Source: DAOUET01 sp034430155 (GTDB lineage Bacteria > Chloroflexota > Anaerolineae > Anaerolineales > UBA4823). Taken from it: a stretch of DNA of 30,130 nt. This document shows, one piece after another, positions 14,830 to 22,776 of this stretch. A program made the position numbers and the translations under genes. The DNA lies in contig DAOUET010000161.1 of assembly GCA_034430155.1 (NCBI GenBank), positions 1 to 30,130 of the forward strand, written 5' to 3'. Numbering within the stretch: position 1 is the stretch's first letter; every line of letters starts with the position of its first letter. The notes beneath the pieces were generated by a model. The model worked only from the letters and a program-made list of their open reading frames with translations. It had not been told where the DNA came from and searched no databases.

Positions 14830-17541
14830 GTGAGCCGGAATCGCTTCACGCAATCGATATGCCGTGGTGTTCTATTATTAATTCTTGCTTGCCTGCCGCT
14901 TCTAGCCTTTCTTAATTCCTCGCTGGCTTCTCCCGCGGAGATTTTTATTCCTTTGGCGGTGCACGAGTGGCCAATCCAGAATCCAAACACTGCTCCTTTA
15001 TTGATCAGTGAGGTTCTCTTCAGCCCGAACAGTGATGAACCAGCAAGGGAATGGATAGAGCTCTATAACCGGGGAAATAATCCACTAGCACTTGCTGAAT
15101 ATTTGGTGGGTGATGCAGAGAGTTTCGGAGACCGGGAGGGCATGTTTTGTTTCCCTCAAGAAAGTACGATTGGTTCAGGGCAAGTGATCGTGATAGCCAA
15201 CCAGGCGGTTACTTTTTTCGCCAATTACGGATTTAAACCGGATTATGAGATGACAAGCTCACAACCAGATGTGCCTGATTTGATTAACTGCGTCGGTTGG
15301 GCTAGCGGGGGCATCAACCTGAACAATACCGGAGATGAGGTGATCATCCTGGGTAGAGATTTCGATGTTTTGGAGGCGGTTTCATGGGGAAGCTCAACCT
15401 TCGCTTTCAATCCGCCAGCCTCGACTGTAATAAAAGGACATTCTCTTGAACGTAGACCGGGAAATATGGATAGCAATACAGCTGGTGAATGGCTCGACCA
15501 GCCTGACCCGGAACCAGGAAAAGTAGATCTATCTATACCGACACCGTCCCACTCCGAGACACCGATTTTGACTGGCACCCCTTCTGCGGAGATGACCGCT
15601 ACTACTCCAATTTGTGGAGGCGCGATTTTATTTATCAGTGAAGTCTTGTATGATCCAATCGGTTCTGGTGAACCAGATGGTGAATGGTTTGAAATTTTCA
15701 ACGCTAGCAGTTTTCCGGTGAATTTAACCTGTATTAGAGTGGGTGATGAAGAAATGGTTGGAGGAGGTGAAGGTATGCTGGCATTTCCTGGAGATGCCAT
15801 TTTATCTCCGGGTGATGTAATAGTAATTGCTCATAATGGCGCAATCTTTTTCATAATTTATGATTTTTACCCGGATTATGAGATGGTTGAATCTGATCCA
15901 AGCGTTCCCGACATGATTAAATATTCCTCATGGGCTGGAGGATCTGTGAGTTTGAGTAATACTGGTGACGATGTCCTCATCCTAGATAGTCAGGATGCTG
16001 TGATCGATTCTGTTTCTTGGGGTAGCTCTTATTTTTCTTTCGATCCACCTGTTGAGGTTGTCCAAGAGGGGCATTCACTGGAGCGTCTGCCAGCCAATCT
16101 GGACAGTGACTCTGCCTCAGATTGGATCGATCAGCCATTGCCAAACCCTGGACAGATCGATGCTTCTGAACCGATATCGACACCGACAGTAACAAAATCA
16201 TCAACTTACCCAGCATCGACCTCGTCTGCCACAGCCACCCGAACAAAAACACCAACGAGAACACCAACTAAAAGACTGACACAGACGAAAACTCCAACCA
16301 ATACAAAAACCCCCACCATAACCCCAACTAAAACGAGAACAACCACAGCAACACCGACACCGGTCCCTTGCGGAAATGAATCCCTGTTACTGACCGAGGT
16401 AATGTATGACCCAGGTATTGAGGCTGATCCCGCTGGAGAGTGGGTTGAGATCTATAATGTCAGCAGCATTGAGGTATATCTGGCCTGTGTGAAAATAGGC
16501 GATGAAGAAACTGCCGGTGGGGGAGAAGGTATGTTCACATTTCCTCCAAGTGCAACCATACAAGCCGGTGAAGTGGTTGTGATTGCTAATCGCTCTGCAT
16601 CGTTCTACCCCGTTTTTGGTTTTAAACCAGATTTTGAAATGATTGACTCTGACCCTGATGTTCCTGACACGATCAGATACGGTGGCTGGGCCAGTGGAAG
16701 CGTTAATTTAAGCAATCAAGGGGATGATGTCTTAATACTTGATCACAGCGATGCTGTGGTGGATGCTCTTTCTTGGGGATCATCAACCTTTGCTTTTAAT
16801 CCGCCAGTAGAGATAGTTGATCAGGGGCATTCTCTCGAACGCAAACCTGCAAATAACGATAATGATGTCGCCGCTGATTGGAAGGACCAGTCAAACCCCT
16901 CACCTGGTAGTATTGACCTGATTGCTCCTACAGACACACCAACCCCGACCACAACAGCTACAGCAACCCGAACCCCCGCTCCGGTAGAGTGGGAGGTATT
17001 GATCACGGAGGTTTTGTACAATCCTCTTGATAATATTTCAGAAAGAGAGTGGATTGAAATATTCAATGCTGGGAGCAGCTCCGTCGATCTTTCAGATTTC
17101 AAGGTTGGTGATGAAGAGACTTCTTCTGGGAGTGAAGGAATGTTCAAATTTCCAGATGGAGTATCCATCGATACGGGGGAGATTTTGGTGGTTGCCAATA
17201 AAGCAACCTCATTTTTCGCAGTTTACGGTTTTTTACCGGACTTTGAGATGGTTTCCTCCGATCCATCGATTCCGGATATGGTCATGTACACCTCATGGTC
17301 TTCGGGGGATGTCAATTTAAGCAACAGCGGAGACGAGGTACTTCTATTGGATAGCGACGACTTAATCGTCGATCTGGTTGCTTATGGGAACTCTCCTTAT
17401 CCCGGTTTCCAGCCACCCGTTCCGGCAGTTTCCTCAGGACACTCAATCGAGCGGAGACCTGCCAGTGAGGATACCGGCACATACTTGGATTGGATTGAGC
17501 AAATAGTGCCCAGTCCGGGAGAGGTAAATCTATCGCCCTAG
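14830..17541 (+). CDS. Secreted protein with four lamin-tail domains
   Basis: A 903-residue protein with a signal peptide (hydrophobic run at about 14-30, likely cleaved near SLASPAE) and four lamin-tail (LTD) domains at about 57-236, 261-441, 514-697 and 719-903. Each domain repeats the same landmarks: L-I-S/T-E-V-L/M, E-W-x-E-I/L-Y/F-N, a VGDEE-like turn, EGMF/L-FP, V-I-A-N/H, FFxxYGFxPDxEM, a G-D-D/E-V-x-x-L strand, W/Y-G-S/N and GHS-x-ER. Thr/Pro-rich linkers separate them, the longest being about 70 residues before domain 3. Domains 2 and 3 each have two cysteines placed for a disulfide (PIC and LTC; PVPC and LAC); domain 4 lacks them. There is no C-terminal anchor. LTD modules are generally binding or structural; the ligand is unknown. 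The GTG start has a GGGGTGA element just upstream. Confidence 0.88.
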   Translation: MSRNRFTQSICRGVLLLILACLPLLAFLNSSLASPAEIFIPLAVHEWPIQNPNTAPLLISEVLFSPNSDEPAREWIELYNRGNNPLALAEYLVGDAESFGDREGMFCFPQESTIGSGQVIVIANQAVTFFANYGFKPDYEMTSSQPDVPDLINCVGWASGGINLNNTGDEVIILGRDFDVLEAVSWGSSTFAFNPPASTVIKGHSLERRPGNMDSNTAGEWLDQPDPEPGKVDLSIPTPSHSETPILTGTPSAEMTATTPICGGAILFISEVLYDPIGSGEPDGEWFEIFNASSFPVNLTCIRVGDEEMVGGGEGMLAFPGDAILSPGDVIVIAHNGAIFFIIYDFYPDYEMVESDPSVPDMIKYSSWAGGSVSLSNTGDDVLILDSQDAVIDSVSWGSSYFSFDPPVEVVQEGHSLERLPANLDSDSASDWIDQPLPNPGQIDASEPISTPTVTKSSTYPASTSSATATRTKTPTRTPTKRLTQTKTPTNTKTPTITPTKTRTTTATPTPVPCGNESLLLTEVMYDPGIEADPAGEWVEIYNVSSIEVYLACVKIGDEETAGGGEGMFTFPPSATIQAGEVVVIANRSASFYPVFGFKPDFEMIDSDPDVPDTIRYGGWASGSVNLSNQGDDVLILDHSDAVVDALSWGSSTFAFNPPVEIVDQGHSLERKPANNDNDVAADWKDQSNPSPGSIDLIAPTDTPTPTTTATATRTPAPVEWEVLITEVLYNPLDNISEREWIEIFNAGSSSVDLSDFKVGDEETSSGSEGMFKFPDGVSIDTGEILVVANKATSFFAVYGFLPDFEMVSSDPSIPDMVMYTSWSSGDVNLSNSGDEVLLLDSDDLIVDLVAYGNSPYPGFQPPVPAVSSGHSIERRPASEDTGTYLDWIEQIVPSPGEVNLSP

Positions 17542-17900
17542 ATCTAGATATAGTGTTGAATGTATAGTAAAACGTGAACGAAATAACGAAAGGGGCAGCC
17601 GTTACCCACAGCTGCCCCACTATCTAAGGAGGAGAAGGGAGTAACCCCACTTACTTGTCTATTTGATAGACGATTCAATTAGATAATTTCTTACCCGTCG
17701 ATATTTTTCCGGGTACAACCCTGATTACATGAATAATCATGGCAGCAGGTATATGGCTTACAGAATTGTTTGCTGCGATTCTTGAGGTTGAGGAAAAAAC
17801 ATATTTGTAGAGAGGCGCTTATCTCCATTTTACGATTTGCTATTCCCTTACCTTAAATGACTGAATGTAACACGCCCAGACTTGCTACGTTATTTCTAAT
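17542..17900. other. Intergenic region without a gene
   Basis: About 360 bases between the LTD protein and the SleB-like gene. It contains the terminator-like hairpin at 17592-17618 and a short 6-bp palindrome near 17722. I see no ORF with a ribosome binding site, no RNA gene and no convincing promoter pair. Confidence 0.6.
17592..17618 (+). terminator. Hairpin downstream of the lamin-tail gene
   Basis: The stem ggggcagc (17592-17599) / gctgcccc (17611-17618) has an 11-nt loop and lies 50 bases after the stop codon. The U-tract is poor (actatct), so termination strength is uncertain. Confidence 0.45.
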
Positions 17901-18884
17901 GTGAATGAAGGAATATTTTTTGGCAGGTTCTTACGAGCATTTATTCTTTTTATAATATTTACTGTGTTTTTTGTGACTATTCCTGGTTTAGGGGGTAAGA
18001 CTCATGCCGCGGCAGCCGCGCCTCCAGGTGAAAGGAATATAGATATGAGATTCTGGTGGCATTTTTTTGATCCTCCTGATGATGGTACTCTGGGCGAGTT
18101 ACTACAACAGCCGACGTGGCGGGCAACTGCCTTTACTTCCAAAGCACTGATCAGTGATAAAACGACGACAACACTCAGGTCATACAGTAACTGTGAATAC
18201 TCAGAATTGAAATACTTGGTATGTAATAGCTTGTCGATAGATAAGTATTTTGCAGATAGCTGTGGTGAGAGAAGTGCTGTTTCAAGCACCAGCACGTTGC
18301 CGATACCTGCCATATCGATCATATTTGATCGATATGGTAATTATGATCCGCATAGTTCATGGAGGGGTGTTGACCCAGTTGACCTCCTGGCAAGAGCTAT
18401 GCTGGCAGAGGAAAATAATAAATTATGTGACCCGGAGAAGGATAAGGATTTTTTGGGTGCAGGTTGGGTAATGGTCAATCGTACTCAGGTAGATGATGGG
18501 TATTTCGATTATGCTGAAGGCAGTATCGAGAGAGCAGTGCTTTCCTTCCAACAATTTGCAATCACCGGTACCAAGCGTTGTCAACAGTGTCCGCTTCTAC
18601 CCGGTAACGCAGCAATTGTCGCTGACCCGGAATCCTATATTGGATGGTTTGGAGGCAACCCCAGGGCATCATATTGGAAATCCTATTCGATTGCAATTGG
18701 CATCCTTAACGGAGACTTATCCGATCCGACCTACGGAGCTTTATTTTTTTCGGATGCTTCTTATGACGATAATGGGGGTATCGTGACAAATAAAGATGGC
18801 AGGACTCGTTTTAAGTACTATATCGATGGGAACAATTACACCATCGATGAATTAGAAAAAATGAGGATGCCACCGTGGCCTTAG
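17901..18884 (+). CDS. Probable exported cell-wall hydrolase, SleB (Hydrolase_2)-like
   Basis: A 327-residue protein with an N-terminal signal or anchor (hydrophobic from about 11 to 30, then THAAAAAPPG). A unique region (about 45-155) with four cysteines precedes a domain resembling SleB/Hydrolase_2 peptidoglycan lytic enzymes: DLLARAMLAEE (candidate catalytic glutamate E170 or E171), GAGWVMVNRTQ, an SIERAVLSFQQFAITG segment like the xxVxxQpxQFS of the family, SIAIGILNGDLSDPT, and GALFFSD. The order and spacing fit, but similarity is diffuse, so the call is tentative. No spore genes are expected in this lineage, making general wall turnover the likelier role. The GTG start lacks a ribosome binding site. 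Confidence 0.55.
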   Translation: MNEGIFFGRFLRAFILFIIFTVFFVTIPGLGGKTHAAAAAPPGERNIDMRFWWHFFDPPDDGTLGELLQQPTWRATAFTSKALISDKTTTTLRSYSNCEYSELKYLVCNSLSIDKYFADSCGERSAVSSTSTLPIPAISIIFDRYGNYDPHSSWRGVDPVDLLARAMLAEENNKLCDPEKDKDFLGAGWVMVNRTQVDDGYFDYAEGSIERAVLSFQQFAITGTKRCQQCPLLPGNAAIVADPESYIGWFGGNPRASYWKSYSIAIGILNGDLSDPTYGALFFSDASYDDNGGIVTNKDGRTRFKYYIDGNNYTIDELEKMRMPPWP

Positions 18885-19057
18885 AAAATAAAGAGTGATA
18901 TATACAAAGCGGGTAATGCGATTTCTGCCCGCATAACGGTCATAGCCGGTCCATCTCATCATTGTGATCTTATCGATTACTGTTGATATTTCCCAGTTTT
19001 TACCTCAAATCCTTTACGTAGTGTTAATAGATTGAAAACAGGTTATTAAATATTCCC

Positions 19058-19066
19058 TGGTATATT
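19058..19066 (+). promoter_or_regulatory. Extended -10 element upstream of the 51-residue membrane protein
   Basis: TGG-TATATT at 19058-19066 would give a leader of roughly 38 bases before the ATG at 19111. No -35 at a standard distance is seen, which an extended -10 can tolerate. Confidence 0.35.
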
Positions 19067-19110
19067 TACTTTGAAGAGAAGTATTTTAACCATGTGGAGA
19101 GAAAATAACG

Positions 19111-19266
19111 ATGGTTTTCATAACAACAATTCTGGTGTTGGTGGGCATGCTCTTGGCAATGTTTGTCATCGTCGCTGCCTGTATGCAATCGGCCAGGCTC
19201 AGTAAGATTGAAGAGCAATTTAACGATCCTGCATACCGGTCAGAAATGATGTCCCATTATAGATGA
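19111..19266 (+). CDS. Small single-helix membrane protein, family A (51 residues)
   Basis: A short gene with ATG and GGAGA about ten bases upstream. It encodes one membrane helix (about residues 4-24) followed by VAACMQSARLSKIEEQ and a short charged tail. The juxtamembrane pattern A-C-x2-S-A-R-L-x3-E-E matches the protein at 12140-12373, whose helix and spacing are also alike. The gene stands alone between the SleB-like gene and the lexA terminator. Its function is unknown; the cysteine at the membrane border is kept in both copies. It is short, and support comes from the ribosome binding site, the extended -10 and the paralogue. Confidence 0.5.
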   Translation: MVFITTILVLVGMLLAMFVIVAACMQSARLSKIEEQFNDPAYRSEMMSHYR

Positions 19267-19379
19267 ACTCTAATGAATAAGAAGGTGGTAAGAACTATAC
19301 GAACTGCTTGCTCTTGACCAGGTATCACCTTTGAGAGAACTCAAAAGTGAAACTTATATCAATACAGCGTTAAAGTACA

Positions 19380-19406
19380 CGGCCTCCTGATAGCCTCAGG
19401 AGGCCG
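19380..19406. terminator. Terminator downstream of lexA (bidirectional hairpin)
   Basis: A perfect 11-bp stem cggcctcctga (19380-19390) / tcaggaggccg (19396-19406) with a 5-nt loop. It lies 33 bases past the lexA stop and also ends rightward transcription from the 51-residue gene. Confidence 0.75.
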
Positions 19407-19438
19407 CATTATAGATATAGAATATGAAGTGTCTGGAT

Positions 19439-20161
19439 TTAGACGGGCATCCCCTCTACTTGCCGTATTACCATCACCACTTTCCCCTTAATTTCCAATG
19501 TGCTGGGATCATCAATATATATAGGATTCATGGTGGGATTGGCAGGCTGCAAACGCACACGCCCATTTTCACGGTAGAAGTACTTTAGGGTGGTTTCATC
19601 ACGGTCATTTAGCCAGATAGCAACCATTTCACCATTACGAGCCTCATGGGCGGGTTTCATGATGACAATATCACCATCATTAACCATCGCGTCGATCATC
19701 GAAGTTCCCTGTACCTCTAAGGCGAATAGATCATCACCTTTTTCACGGGCAGGTAACATGCTGCGAGTGATCTCCACTGCACTTTCAGGATCGTAATAAG
19801 GGAAATCTGAGGATGGGACTGGCATAAGCTCGCCAGCGGCGATACGGCCCAACAGGGGGATGTGGAGCATTTCGGTAACCGAATCGGCGGCTTTCTTGAC
19901 CTGAGCTGATACCCGGCCTGCAGCTTTTGATAAAGGCTTCATCAGACGTACCCCTCGCGAAACACGTCGGTCACGTTCTATATAGCCCATATCCTCCAGC
20001 TGCTCTAGGTAATAATTTACTACCGAAGTGGAGGAGATATCGGTTTTTTCACAAATCTCACGAATGGATGGGGGGTAACCATTTTGATTCTGGAAGCGTT
20101 CGAGCACTTCCAAGATACTCTTCTGTCGTTCGCTCAAGCCCTTGCTGCGTTTTCGAGGCAT
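19439..20161 (-). CDS. lexA: LexA repressor (SOS response)
   Basis: A 240-residue repressor that blocks SOS genes until RecA filaments trigger its self-cleavage. The winged-helix DNA-binding domain covers about residues 8-72 (YPPSIREICEKTDISSTSVVN), and the peptidase domain about 100-236. The scissile bond is A109-G110 in GRIAAGEL. The catalytic serine is S154 in QGTSMIDAM (GTSM rather than the common GDSM), and the general base is K193 in TLKYF. A longer hinge (about 73-98, KAAGRVSAQVKKAADS) separates the domains. The frame opens 25 codons earlier, but the ATG at 20161 has TAGGAG eight bases upstream and the family N-terminus. Transcription should come from the TTGACA/TATATT promoter, whose spacer holds a LexA box, giving autorepression. 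Confidence 0.96.
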   Translation of the reverse strand: MPRKRSKGLSERQKSILEVLERFQNQNGYPPSIREICEKTDISSTSVVNYYLEQLEDMGYIERDRRVSRGVRLMKPLSKAAGRVSAQVKKAADSVTEMLHIPLLGRIAAGELMPVPSSDFPYYDPESAVEITRSMLPAREKGDDLFALEVQGTSMIDAMVNDGDIVIMKPAHEARNGEMVAIWLNDRDETTLKYFYRENGRVRLQPANPTMNPIYIDDPSTLEIKGKVVMVIRQVEGMPV

Positions 20162-20207
20162 AATCTCAACTCCTATGGGTATAGGAAAAGGAAACACTTG
20201 TGCTATA

Positions 20208-20236
20208 AATATACACGAACATCCGTTCTGTGTCAA
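20208..20236 (-). promoter_or_regulatory. lexA promoter
   Basis: On the minus strand TTGACA (20231-20236) and TATATT (20208-20213) are separated by exactly 17 bases. The LexA box occupies most of the spacer. The leader to the lexA ATG is about 40 bases. Confidence 0.8.
20216..20229. promoter_or_regulatory. LexA operator (SOS box)
   Basis: CGAAC-atcc-GTTCt matches the palindromic box CGAAC-N4-GTTCG known from Gram-positive bacteria, with one mismatch at the last base. It lies between the -35 and -10 of lexA. It is also 60 bases upstream of the divergent acetyltransferase start, so it could touch glycan cluster 2 as well, though that promoter lies about 40 bases away. Confidence 0.8.
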
Positions 20237-20269
20237 GGATTAACTTTTTTTCAAATGTCTGGTTTTCTG

Positions 20270-20278
20270 TGGGATAAT
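20270..20278 (+). promoter_or_regulatory. Extended -10 promoter element of glycan cluster 2
   Basis: TGG-GATAAT is followed by exactly ten bases (gtagccgcat) and the ATG at 20289, the same geometry as at 7648-7656. A weak -35 (TTCAAA) lies 17 bases upstream. There is no Shine-Dalgarno sequence before the ATG, so the message is predicted to be near-leaderless. Confidence 0.5.
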
Positions 20279-20288
20279 GTAGCCGCAT

Positions 20289-20765
20289 ATGGATTTTTAT
20301 ACTCGCTTGGTGTATGCTCGTGATTGGCCTTTCTTGGGAAGGTTGGCTTATTTGATCCTAAAACTTTGTGGAGCGGAAATCCCTCGTGCTGTGCATATCG
20401 GAAGGGATTTTGAGCTGGCTCATGGTGGCTTCGGGGTTGTGATTCATCCAAGCACAGTGATTGGTAATGGCGTCAAGGTTTATCCCGGGGTGACGCTTGG
20501 TCGCGCCGATGTGTATAAACCGGTCGAAGAGTCCAGATTTGTGGGGATTACGGTGGAAGATGAGGTCATTTTGGCTCCCGGAGCCAAAGTTCTTTGTAAG
20601 CAAGGAGTCCTGCAAGTTGGACGGGGGACGGTGATTGGCGCAAATGCTGTCCTGCTGTGTTCGACAGGCGAGAATGAAATTTGGGCAGGCGTTCCAGCAC
20701 GCTGTCTTGGTAGGCGGAACACTTTCCTGAGAAGGGATGAAAGCCCAGATCAGGTCCAGAGTTAA
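20289..20765 (+). CDS. Hexapeptide-repeat acetyltransferase (serine acetyltransferase-like)
   Basis: A 158-residue left-handed beta-helix acyltransferase of the CysE/sugar-acetyltransferase group. The active-site histidine region is FELAHGGFGVVIHPSTVIG, equivalent to the DHGTGVVIG stretch of CysE. The hexapeptide coils continue to WAGVPARCLGRR, the usual C-terminal signature. The N-terminal helical domain of true serine acetyltransferases is missing (158 against about 230-270 residues). Together with the glycosyltransferase neighbours, this suggests O- or N-acetylation of a glycan rather than cysteine synthesis. It is the first gene of cluster 2. Its TAA overlaps the next ATG (TAATG), so translation of the two is coupled. 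No ribosome binding site precedes its own ATG. Confidence 0.82.
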   Translation: MDFYTRLVYARDWPFLGRLAYLILKLCGAEIPRAVHIGRDFELAHGGFGVVIHPSTVIGNGVKVYPGVTLGRADVYKPVEESRFVGITVEDEVILAPGAKVLCKQGVLQVGRGTVIGANAVLLCSTGENEIWAGVPARCLGRRNTFLRRDESPDQVQS

Positions 20766-21865
20766 TGAAAATCCATGCGAAGCAGGATCCGAGAATCTGT
20801 ATTGTGCCTCGCCTCTCGGGGATTGGTGGCATGGTTTCCTTCCAACAAAAACTGACTCAAAGCTTGAAGAGGAGGGGGATTGATGTTTGTATGGACCTTG
20901 AAGATGAACCGTATCAGGCGATACTGGTGATCGGAGGTAGCCACCAAGTCTTGAAACTTTGGCGTGCTCGACGTCGAGGGATCCCCATTGTGCAAAGGTT
21001 AGATGGTTTGAATTGGTTACACCGGCAACGCTGGACGGGTCTCCGGCATTACCTGAGATCCGAGTACGGAAATGGATTGTTAAAGTTGATCCGCAACCGC
21101 CTGGCGAACCATGTCGTCTATCAAAGCCGATTTGCCCAGGAATGGTGGGAACGAGAGTACGATTCTGCGCCAGGATCGTGCTCAGTGGTATACAATGGGG
21201 TCGATTTGAGCACCTATGCTCCTCATGGAACTTCCTCATTGCCAGAAAATTATTTCAGGATACTTTTGGTAGAAGGTAATCTGATGGGAGGATATGAAAT
21301 GGGGTTGGAGCATGCTTACAATATGGCAGTGAAACTAAAGAGCGAGCTTGAGGGTAAGACCAGTAAATTGAAAACCGCTGGATTGAAATTAATGGTGGTT
21401 GGCCGGGTACCTCCAAATCAAAAAGAAATTTGGGATCAACGAATATCTAGAACAGAGGACTCTAAACGGGTGAGGATTGAATGGTTTGGCCTGGCACCTC
21501 CCGAACAGATCCCTGAAATTGATCGTTCTGCTCACTTACTCTATTCAGCCGATATTAATGCCGCCTGTCCGAACTCGGTAATAGAAGCCATGGCTTGCGG
21601 TACACCTGTCGTGGCTTTTAACACTGGCGCCTTGCCTGAACTGGTAATGGGAGAAGCAGGTATGACGGTACCGTACGGTGGGGATCCTTGGAGGTTAGAG
21701 ACACCTAACTTTTCAGCAATAGCGCAAGCGGCATACTCTATTTTAGAAAACCTGGATCGTTATCGATCAGGTGCTCGAGCTCGCGCTGAAGCAGTTTTTG
21801 GATTGGAGAAAATGGTGTCAGGATATCTTGAGCCATTGTTGGGTATAACGCGCCATGGAATTTGA
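20765..21865 (+). CDS. Glycosyltransferase family 4 (GT4, GT-B fold)
   Basis: A 366-residue retaining glycosyltransferase, presumably cytoplasmic or peripheral at the membrane, building a cell-surface glycan. The N-terminal acceptor domain begins ICIVPRLSGIGGMVSFQQKL. An inter-domain segment has YNGVDLSTYAPHG. The C-terminal donor domain carries PNSVIEAMACGTPVVAFNTG, where the glutamate of the E-x7-E-type motif contacts the nucleotide sugar, followed by GALPELV. The start overlaps the stop of the acetyltransferase. The gap to the FkbM gene is 39 bases, so both belong to one operon. Donor and acceptor sugars cannot be told. Confidence 0.88.
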   Translation: MKIHAKQDPRICIVPRLSGIGGMVSFQQKLTQSLKRRGIDVCMDLEDEPYQAILVIGGSHQVLKLWRARRRGIPIVQRLDGLNWLHRQRWTGLRHYLRSEYGNGLLKLIRNRLANHVVYQSRFAQEWWEREYDSAPGSCSVVYNGVDLSTYAPHGTSSLPENYFRILLVEGNLMGGYEMGLEHAYNMAVKLKSELEGKTSKLKTAGLKLMVVGRVPPNQKEIWDQRISRTEDSKRVRIEWFGLAPPEQIPEIDRSAHLLYSADINAACPNSVIEAMACGTPVVAFNTGALPELVMGEAGMTVPYGGDPWRLETPNFSAIAQAAYSILENLDRYRSGARARAEAVFGLEKMVSGYLEPLLGITRHGI

Positions 21866-21904
21866 AACTGGGTAAATCTTCATAAAGATTATTCTTCGGA
21901 TGGC

Positions 21905-22768
21905 ATGATGTCCAACTTTATCTTTTCATTAGCCTCCTTCACCGCCCGTATCCTGCCAATGCCGGTTAAGCGGCTGGTTTACCGTCTCGGCCCAATTGCC
22001 AGGACTATCCGCAAGGGCTTGAATAAGGCTATGCCTCGGGGATTGACACCAGTCACAATCACATCAGGAGCCCTGGCTGGCTTGCGTATGGCGCTATATT
22101 TGCAGAGCGAAAAAACTTACTGGTTGGGTACTTACGAACCAGAGTTGCAGAACGCAATTCAGGATTTGGTACGCCCGGGCTTGCAAGTTTACGATGTAGG
22201 CGCTAATATTGGTTACATCACATTGCTTTTTGTTCGTGTTGTGGGGGAGTCTGGCAAAGTATATGCATTCGAAGCTCTACCCACAAATATCGAGAGATTA
22301 AGGATGAATTTAGCGTTGAACAAATTGGATGAACGGGTAAGGATTATTTCGAGTGCGGTTATAGATCGATCTCGTGAAGTGCACTTTTTTATAGGACCAT
22401 CTAATGAGATGGGGAAAGCCGAAGGATCCGCAGGTCGACTAGTGGTTGATAGCGCTGAGAGCATCGTCATTCCTGGAATCTCGCTAGATGATTTTGTTTA
22501 TAAAGAAGGATACCCAGCGCCACAGATCGTGAAAATGGATATCGAGGGGGGCGAAGTGATGGCTTTACCTGGAATGAAACAGTTGCTGGGTGAACAGAAA
22601 CCGATATTATTCTTGGAATGTCATGGTCGCGAGGCAATCGGGGTTAGCTGGGAAATCCTAACCAAGGCAGGATATTCTATCAGAAGGCTCCAAACGAATT
22701 ATCCCACTGTAACTAACCCAGGAGCTTTAAACCGTAAAGCTAATCTGGTAGCATTTCCGCCAGGATAA
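21905..22768 (+). CDS. FkbM-family SAM-dependent methyltransferase
   Basis: A 287-residue protein of the FkbM family, which methylates hydroxyls of sugars and related molecules using S-adenosylmethionine. The SAM-binding motif is YDVGANIGYITLLF, with DVGANIGY at about residues 97-104. The acidic loop is YAFEALPTNIERLRMN, and the family hallmark VKMDIEGGEVMALPGM sits near residue 210. FLECHG closes the domain. Two adjacent ATG codons begin the frame and neither has a strong ribosome binding site. It lies between glycosyltransferase genes, so O-methylation of the cluster 2 glycan is the natural inference. Eight bases separate it from the next gene. Confidence 0.9.
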   Translation: MMSNFIFSLASFTARILPMPVKRLVYRLGPIARTIRKGLNKAMPRGLTPVTITSGALAGLRMALYLQSEKTYWLGTYEPELQNAIQDLVRPGLQVYDVGANIGYITLLFVRVVGESGKVYAFEALPTNIERLRMNLALNKLDERVRIISSAVIDRSREVHFFIGPSNEMGKAEGSAGRLVVDSAESIVIPGISLDDFVYKEGYPAPQIVKMDIEGGEVMALPGMKQLLGEQKPILFLECHGREAIGVSWEILTKAGYSIRRLQTNYPTVTNPGALNRKANLVAFPPG

Positions 22769-22776
22769 GGATCTGT

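Noticed and set aside
15243..17198. Long minus-strand frames opposite the lamin-tail gene
   Set aside because: They mirror the repeated codons of the LTD domains, and have no ribosome binding site or recognisable domain.
18909..18934. Hairpin after the SleB-like gene (gcggg/cccgc)
   Set aside because: Only five paired bases with a long loop and no T-tract; too weak to call a terminator.
20162..20236. 25 extra N-terminal residues of LexA
   Set aside because: This stretch contains the promoter -10, -35 and LexA box, so it is upstream of transcription. The ATG at 20161 has a good ribosome binding site.
20358..21239. 293-residue minus-strand frame opposite the acetyltransferase and first GT4
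   Set aside because: Both plus-strand proteins are clear family members; the antisense frame has odd composition and no motif.
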